From contig NZ_FOVH01000002.1 in assembly GCF_900115095.1 (NCBI RefSeq), forward strand, positions 248,001-312,000: 64,000 bases of DNA, written 5' to 3'. The position numbers and the translations under genes were made by a program. The notes below the pieces were generated by a model that worked only from the letters and a program-made list of their open reading frames with translations, did not search any database and was not told the origin of the DNA. This DNA is from Actinomadura madurae (GTDB lineage Bacteria; Actinomycetota; Actinomycetes; Streptosporangiales; Streptosporangiaceae). Positions 59,253 to 64,000 of this stretch are shown here, one piece after another; positions within the stretch are counted from its first letter, which is position 1, and each line of letters starts with the position of its first letter.

Positions 59253-61058
59253 GTGACGCACGCGAGGCCCGCCTACCGGCCGGGGATACGCCGGCGGATC
59301 GGGCATATCCGCGATCTCACCGCCCTCCTGCTGCGCACCGGCCTGCTGTTCGGCGGCGGCCCCCGCCGGCTGGTCCGCCAGCTGAGCACGCTGCGGCGCT
59401 GGGGCACCACGCTCGCCGGGCTGGTCGCCTCGTCCGCCGCCCGCTCCCCGTCCCGCCCCGCGCTGATCGACGACGAGGGCGTCCTCACCTTCGCCGAACT
59501 GGACGAGCGCGGCGCCCGCCTCGCCGCCGGGCTCCCCCTGCACGGCCCGCGCCCGCGGGTCGGCGTCCTGTGCCGCAACCACCGCGGCATGGCCCTGACG
59601 CTCGTCGCGTGCTCCCGGCGCGGCGCCGAGGTCGTGCTGCTCAACACCGGTTTCGGAGCGGGCCAGATCCGCGCCGTCCTCGGCGAGCTGCGTCCCGCCC
59701 TCATCGTCGCCGACGCCGAGTTCGCGCCCCTGCTGGCGAACGTCCCGATCGCGCTGCGCCGGACCGTGCTGTGGGCCGACCACCGTCCGGGCCCGCGGCC
59801 CGCGATGCCGCTCGCCGCGCCCGTCGCCACCGAGACGCTGCCGCCCGCCCCCCGGCCCCCGCTCGACCCCGGCCCGGCCGACCCAGGGCCGAGCATCGAG
59901 GAGGTCATCCGCTCGGTGCCGCCGGACGGCGCGGTCGCCGAGCCCCCGCAGATCCAGAGCCGGACGATCATGCTCAGCTCGGGCACCACCGGCCGGCCCA
60001 AGGGCGCCCGCCGCCCGCCCCGCCCCGGCCTGTGGCCGCTGGCCTCGATGACGTCCCGGATCCCGCTGCGCTCCCGCCAGACGATGATCGTCGAGGCGCC
60101 GCTGTTCCACACCTGGGGGTACGCCGCGATGCAGATGGCGTGGGCGCTGCGAGCCCCCGTCGTCCTGCACCGCCGGTTCGACCCCGAGCAGACGCTGCGG
60201 GCCGTCTCCTCCCACCGCGACGTCACCGTGTTCGCCGTGCCGGTCATGCTGCAGCGCGTCCTCGAACTGGCCCCCGAGGTCCGCGGCATGTACGACACGT
60301 CGTCGCTGCGGATCGCGGCGCTCAGCGGCGCCGCGCTGCCCGGCGACCTCGCCACCCGGTTCATGGACGCCTTCGGCGACCGGCTCTACAACGTCTACGG
60401 CTCCACCGAGGCGTCCTGGGTGTCCATCGCCACCCCGCGCGACCTGCGGCTCGACCCGCGCACCGCCGGCCGCCCGCCGCGCAACACCAAGCTGTCGATC
60501 CTGGACGACCAGGGCCGCCCGCTCGGCCGCTCCATCCGCGGCCACATCTTCGCCGCCAACGAGCTGCTGTTCGAGGGCTACACCGGCGGCGAGCCGATGG
60601 AGGTCCGCGACGGCCTGCTGTCCACCGGCGACCTCGGGCACATCGACCACCGCGGCCTGCTGTTCGTGGACGGGCGGAGCGACGGCATGGTCGTGTCCGG
60701 CGGCGAGAACATCGTCCCCCGCGACGTCGAGGACGCGCTGCTGCGGCTCCCGGAGATCCACGAGGTCGCGGTCACCGGGGTCGCCGACGACGAGTGGGGG
60801 CAGCGGCTCGCCGCCTACGTCGTCCTGCGGCCCGGCACGCGGCTGGACGCCGACGCCGTCCGCGCGTACGTGCACGCGCAGGTCGCCCGGTACGCGGTGC
60901 CGCGCGACGTGTACTTCATCCCCGAGCTGCCCCGCAACGCGACCGGCAAGGTCGTGCACCGCTGGCTGTCCGCGCGCCCCGGCCGGCCCGAGCCCGAGGG
61001 CCGCGTCCAGTGGCCGCAGCCGCCGCCCTGGCCCCTCGGCGCCGGCCGGGCCGGCTAG
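59253..61058 (+). CDS. AMP-dependent acyl-CoA synthetase/ligase
   Basis: A 601-residue ANL-superfamily enzyme activating a carboxylic (probably fatty) acid to acyl-CoA via acyl-AMP. It has the P-loop IMLSSGTTGRPKGARRPP, LYNVYGSTEASWVSIATP, STGDLGHIDHRGLLFVDGRS with the AMP-ribose Asp, DGMVVSGGENIVPRDVEDAL and the catalytic Lys in PRNATGKVVHRWL. A 55-residue N-terminal extension precedes the usual domain, and a Pro-rich loop (about 195-230) is inserted. The GTG at 59253 follows GGAGGAGGGG. It is divergent from FadA-like thiolase and likely co-regulated. Its TAG shares the palindrome CTAG with the stop of the convergent kinase gene. Confidence 0.92.
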   Translation: MTHARPAYRPGIRRRIGHIRDLTALLLRTGLLFGGGPRRLVRQLSTLRRWGTTLAGLVASSAARSPSRPALIDDEGVLTFAELDERGARLAAGLPLHGPRPRVGVLCRNHRGMALTLVACSRRGAEVVLLNTGFGAGQIRAVLGELRPALIVADAEFAPLLANVPIALRRTVLWADHRPGPRPAMPLAAPVATETLPPAPRPPLDPGPADPGPSIEEVIRSVPPDGAVAEPPQIQSRTIMLSSGTTGRPKGARRPPRPGLWPLASMTSRIPLRSRQTMIVEAPLFHTWGYAAMQMAWALRAPVVLHRRFDPEQTLRAVSSHRDVTVFAVPVMLQRVLELAPEVRGMYDTSSLRIAALSGAALPGDLATRFMDAFGDRLYNVYGSTEASWVSIATPRDLRLDPRTAGRPPRNTKLSILDDQGRPLGRSIRGHIFAANELLFEGYTGGEPMEVRDGLLSTGDLGHIDHRGLLFVDGRSDGMVVSGGENIVPRDVEDALLRLPEIHEVAVTGVADDEWGQRLAAYVVLRPGTRLDADAVRAYVHAQVARYAVPRDVYFIPELPRNATGKVVHRWLSARPGRPEPEGRVQWPQPPPWPLGAGRAG

Positions 61059-62236
61059 GCGGCGAGGGCGGGCCGCGCGGCCGCGGGCAGCCGCACGGTG
61101 ATCGACAGGCCGCCGCGCGGCCGCGGGACGGTCTCGATCGTGCCGCCGTGCGCCCCGACCACCGCCCGCACGATCGACAGGCCGAGGCCCGCGCCGTCCT
61201 TGGACCCCGTCCGGTCGGCGCGCAGCCGCCGGAACGGCTCGAAGATCGACGCGACCTCGTAGGACGGGACGGGCCGTCCGGTGTTGACCACCTGCAGGAA
61301 CGCCGCGCCGTCCCGGACGCCCGTGCGGACCCAGACCCGCCCGTCCCGCACGTTGTACTTCACGGCGTTCTCCAGCAGGTTCACCGCGCAGCGCTCCAGC
61401 AGCACGGGATCGCCCACCACCTCGGCCGGGCCCAGCCTCGCCTCGACGTCCACCGACGCCTCCTCCGCCCGCCCTTCGAGATGGTCGAGCGCGCTGCGGA
61501 CCACGTCCGGCAGCGGGGTCCCGACCCGGGTGCCGAGCTCCCGCTCCGACCGCGCGAGCAGCAGCAGCCCCTCGATCAGCCGCTCGTGCCGGGCGGTGTT
61601 GCCGAGCAGGACGTCCGCGAGCGCCTTGGTCTCCGGCGGGCTCTTGCGGCTCGCGAGCGCCACCTCCAGCACCGTCCGGTTGATGGTCAGCGGCGTGCGC
61701 AGCTCGTGCGTGGCGTTCGCGACGAACCGGCGCTGGGCGTCGAACGCGCGGTTCAGCCGGTCCAGCATCCCGTCGAACGTGTCGGCCAGGTCCTTGATCT
61801 CGTCCTGCGGGCCCTCCAGCGCGATCCGCTCGTGCAGGTTGCTCTCCGACAGCTGCCGCGCCGTCGCGGTCACCTTGTGCAGGGGACGCAGCATCCGCCC
61901 CGCGACCACGTACCCGATCACGATGGCGAGCACCCCGAGGACCAGCATGGTCACCAGCGAGCTCTGCAGGAGCTGTTCGAGAACATCGCGCTTCTGCTGG
62001 GCGACCCGCTCGTCGGCGTCGGCCTTCAGCCTCATCAGCTCGCTGACGTCGCCCCCGAGCGCCATCTCCCGCAGCCGCGCGATCGTCGCCGCGTCCACGC
62101 TCTGGCTCGCCGGGAACCGGTCGTCCATCGTCCGGACGGTCAGCAGGTACGTCACCGCGACCAGCGCCGCCGACGTGACCAGGAACAGCCCCCCGTACAC
62201 CAGGGTCAGCCGCGTCCTGACGCTCAGCCTGTTCAT
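61055..62236 (-). CDS. Sensor histidine kinase, HAMP-containing (OmpR-system type)
   Basis: A 393-residue kinase. Two membrane helices (LTLVYGGLFLVTSAALVAVTYLL and SLVTMLVLGVLAIVIGYVV) enclose a short extracytoplasmic part rich in charged residues. A HAMP domain follows (LHKVTATARQLSESNLHERI), then HisKA with RRFVANATHELRTPLTINRT, the N-box LLENAVKYN and GAGLGLSIVRAVVGAHGG. The ATG at 62236 overlaps the response regulator stop by 4 bp, so the two are coupled. The stimulus is unknown. Confidence 0.93.
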   Translation of the reverse strand: MNRLSVRTRLTLVYGGLFLVTSAALVAVTYLLTVRTMDDRFPASQSVDAATIARLREMALGGDVSELMRLKADADERVAQQKRDVLEQLLQSSLVTMLVLGVLAIVIGYVVAGRMLRPLHKVTATARQLSESNLHERIALEGPQDEIKDLADTFDGMLDRLNRAFDAQRRFVANATHELRTPLTINRTVLEVALASRKSPPETKALADVLLGNTARHERLIEGLLLLARSERELGTRVGTPLPDVVRSALDHLEGRAEEASVDVEARLGPAEVVGDPVLLERCAVNLLENAVKYNVRDGRVWVRTGVRDGAAFLQVVNTGRPVPSYEVASIFEPFRRLRADRTGSKDGAGLGLSIVRAVVGAHGGTIETVPRPRGGLSITVRLPAAARPALAA

Positions 62237-62895
62237 CGTGCCTCCAACCGGTACCCGGACCCCGTCACCGTCTCGATCACCGGCGGCTGGCCGAGCTTGC
62301 GGCGCAGCGTCGCCATCGTGACCCGGACGATGTTGCTGAACGGGTCGATGTGCTCGTCCCACGCCCGCTCCAGCAGCCGCTCGGCGCTCACCACGCCGCC
62401 CTCCGCCCGCAGCAGCTCCTCCAGCACGGCGAACTCCTTGTTCGTCAGCCGCACCTCCCGGCCGTCCCGCGCGACCCGCCGCCGGTGCGGGTCGAGCCTT
62501 ATGCCCCGCCGCTCCAGGACGGGCGGCACCGGCGGCCCCGACCGGCGCGCCAGCGCCCGCACCCGCGCCACCAGCTCGCTGAACACGAACGGCTTCGGCA
62601 GATAGTCGTCGGCGCCGAGCGACAGCCCGTCCACCCGGTCGTCGACGTCCCCGGCCGCGGTCAGCATCAGGATCCGCGCACCGCCGCGCCGCCCCACCAG
62701 CTCCCGGCACACGTCGTCGCCGTGGACGGTCGGCAGGTCCCGGTCCAAAACCACCACGTCGTACTCGTTGTACGACGCCCGCTCCAGCGCATCGTCGCCG
62801 TCGTACACCACGTCCACGGCCATGGCCTCCTCGCGGAGCCCCTCGGCGATCGTGTCCGCGAGCACCCGCTCGTCCTCGACGATCAGTACACGCAT
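62233..62895 (-). CDS. OmpR/PhoB-family response regulator
   Basis: A 220-residue regulator: receiver domain MRVLIVEDERVLADTIAEGL, phospho-Asp in YDVVVLDRDLPTVHG, Lys in DDYLPKPFVFSELVARV; then the winged helix with RDGREVRLTNKEFAVLEELL and DPFSNIVRVTMATLRRKLG. I start at ATG 62895, the conserved family start, though ATG 62907 is in frame. It is the upstream partner of the HAMP kinase. A GGGGTTAAACCCC palindrome at 62917-62929 just upstream could be its own operator or part of the end of the next gene. Confidence 0.93.
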   Translation of the reverse strand: MRVLIVEDERVLADTIAEGLREEAMAVDVVYDGDDALERASYNEYDVVVLDRDLPTVHGDDVCRELVGRRGGARILMLTAAGDVDDRVDGLSLGADDYLPKPFVFSELVARVRALARRSGPPVPPVLERRGIRLDPHRRRVARDGREVRLTNKEFAVLEELLRAEGGVVSAERLLERAWDEHIDPFSNIVRVTMATLRRKLGQPPVIETVTGSGYRLEAR

Positions 62896-62916
62896 GCCGC
62901 CGAGCATGCACCCCCA

Positions 62917-62929
62917 GGGGTTAAACCCC
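62917..62929. promoter_or_regulatory. Palindrome GGGG-TTAAA-CCCC upstream of the response regulator
   Basis: A 13-bp palindrome lying over the stop codon of the TMEM175 gene and 22 bp before the OmpR-type regulator start. It may act as a terminator-like stem or as an operator; sequence alone does not decide. Confidence 0.35.
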
Positions 62930-63538
62930 GATAAGCCGCCAGATCCTGTTCAGGAAGCGGTCCAGTGCCAGCAGCAGGAGCGCGTAGTAGGAGAAACTTG
63001 GCACGGTCCACGCCAGGGCGAACGCCACGGCGACGACGAGCGTCGCGGAGAGCCCCGAACGGACCGCCTCGATCGTCGGCGGATCGGTCTCCGACGCCAC
63101 CTCGGGATCGCGATAGGGGATCACCGTGAGCGCCGTCTGGCACACCGTGGCGGCGAGGATGGTGCCGAGGTACAGCACGGCCGTGAAGCGGTCGTCCGAG
63201 GAGTAGGCGCCGACCATCTCCGTCGGGAACGGGAGGATCACGACGGAGAGCAGCCAGGCCGCGTTCCACCCCATCAGCGGCTTGGAGTAGGCGGAGATGC
63301 GCTCGAAGATCCGGTGGTGGTCGAACCAGAGCCGGAGGATCACGACGAAGCTGAGCAGGAAGCCGTACACCTGCGCGTCGTGCTCGGTGATCACCTCGCT
63401 CGACGGGCGGCGCGCCTCCGCCGTCTGGGTCACCACGTCGACGAGCGGCAGCACGAGCACCGTCACGGCGATGGCCACGACGGCGTCGGTGAACAGGACC
63501 AGCCGATCCGGGTCCCGGGAGATCACTCGCGACGTCAT
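62921..63538 (-). CDS. TMEM175-family potassium channel (DUF1211)
   Basis: A 205-residue membrane protein with six hydrophobic helices. The first helix carries the family pattern RLVLFTDAVVAIAVTVLVLP (RxxxFSD variant with Thr for Ser). Later helices include YGFLLSFVVILRLWFDHHRIF and GWNAAWLLSVVILPFPTEMV. Bacterial TMEM175 proteins are tetrameric K+ channels. It ends at TAA 62923-62921, upstream of the OmpR-type pair on the same strand. It may be co-transcribed with them, but no functional link is evident. Confidence 0.82.
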   Translation of the reverse strand: MTSRVISRDPDRLVLFTDAVVAIAVTVLVLPLVDVVTQTAEARRPSSEVITEHDAQVYGFLLSFVVILRLWFDHHRIFERISAYSKPLMGWNAAWLLSVVILPFPTEMVGAYSSDDRFTAVLYLGTILAATVCQTALTVIPYRDPEVASETDPPTIEAVRSGLSATLVVAVAFALAWTVPSFSYYALLLLALDRFLNRIWRLIGV

Positions 63539-63552
63539 CGATCGTGATCGTA

Positions 63553-64000
63553 CTAGCGCCACCAGCAGGTATACGTGACCGCCGCGGTGCCTCCGGGGGA
63601 GAACGAGACCGTCCCGCTCCCGCGTCCGCCGATGTAGCACAGCACCGTCGGGCGGACGGTCACCGCCACCGACGCCGAACGCCCCGACTCGAGCGTCCCG
63701 CCGCCGCCCGCGCTGATGCGCCCGGCCCGGTCCCGCACCGACGACACCGACCACCTCACCCGCCCGCCGACGGCGGTGAGCCGGACGACGCACCGCGCCG
63801 GCAGCCCGGCCGCGCGCACGCCGCGGCAGGCCGCGTCGTCCACCGACAGGCGCCCAGGCGTTTTGCGCTTCTTCGTCGGATTGACGGCCTTCTTCGGCTT
63901 CTTCTTCTGCTCCTTCTCCGCCGCGGGCTTCGTCGGAGCGGCAGTGGGGGAGGCGGGCGTCGTCATCGCGGCCGGCGGCGCCGCCGAGGGCCGGGGCGCC
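63553..64000 (-). CDS. C-terminal part of a protein with linker and beta-rich domain, cut by window end
   Basis: The minus-strand frame is open to the window edge and ends at 63553. A Pro/Ala/Thr-rich stretch is followed by a Lys-rich linker (KEQKKKPKKAVNPTKKRKTP) and an 80-residue, probably extracytoplasmic, beta-rich C-terminus with single Cys residues (DAACRG, ARCVV, VLCYIGG, YTCWW) that could form disulfides. Such layouts occur at the ends of membrane-anchored Ser/Thr kinases and secreted proteins; the main domain lies outside the window. The start is missing. Confidence 0.65.
   Translation of the reverse strand, partial: APRPSAAPPAAMTTPASPTAAPTKPAAEKEQKKKPKKAVNPTKKRKTPGRLSVDDAACRGVRAAGLPARCVVRLTAVGGRVRWSVSSVRDRAGRISAGGGGTLESGRSASVAVTVRPTVLCYIGGRGSGTVSFSPGGTAAVTYTCWWR

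Overview
The window looks like chromosomal DNA of a high-GC actinomycete, probably of the Streptosporangiales type (Actinomadura or Thermomonospora-like). This is inferred from very GC-rich third codon positions, frequent GTG starts, many apparently leaderless promoters (a -10 hexamer about 7 nt before the start codon), a hopanoid operon, F420/PPOX-type enzymes and DUF222-HNH genes. Nothing marks it as plasmid or intact phage. No rRNA, tRNA or CRISPR array was seen.

Layout. 0-2.3 kb: a gene end cut by the window edge, a DUF222-HNH endonuclease gene and a 0.8 kb non-coding stretch with an inverted repeat pair. 2.3-6.4 kb: a methyltransferase divergent from its likely HxlR regulator, then poorly conserved genes among degenerate short tandem repeats, then a ROK repressor. 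6.5-10.1 kb: an Entner-Doudoroff operon (edd-glk-eda) divergent from ROK; its glucokinase carries a 14-unit pentapeptide insertion. 10.2-20.6 kb: an F420/PPOX enzyme, LysR, an FtsX-type permease divergent from a NarL-type two-component pair, DUF1707 and PadR genes, and a PAP2-WS/DGAT fusion. 20.6-27.8 kb: hopanoid operon hpnC-hpnD-hpnE-prenyl synthase-shc-hpnH on the minus strand. 27.9-39.6 kb: an accessory region with an esterase, an ArsR/SRPBCC/DHFR-like operon, a HEAT-repeat protein, orphan hypotheticals, a second DUF222-HNH gene, an internally deleted IS256-type transposase and a KOW plus HPF1-like protein. 39.6-46.0 kb: thioesterase, aconitase, an aldo/keto reductase stump, two exporters, mug and an ASCH gene. 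46.2-49.4 kb: a CUT1 sugar ABC importer without its ATPase. 49.5-52.2 kb: idi divergent from dxs. 52.2-64 kb: fprA, an amino-acid permease, FadB/FadA-like genes divergent from an acyl-CoA ligase, an OmpR-type two-component pair, a TMEM175 channel and a gene cut by the window end.

How parts fit. The ED operon turns glucose into glyceraldehyde-3-phosphate and pyruvate, the substrates of Dxs. Dxs and Idi feed isoprenoid units to the prenyl synthase, HpnD/C/E make squalene, Shc cyclises it and HpnH extends hopene. The PAP2-DGAT fusion, the FadB/FadA-like pair and the ligase serve lipid storage and breakdown. A recurring oddity is short tandem or palindromic repeats that have expanded between genes and, in frame, inside glk, hpnE and perhaps the thiolase. 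A three-copy repeat motif also lies upstream of both DUF222-HNH genes.
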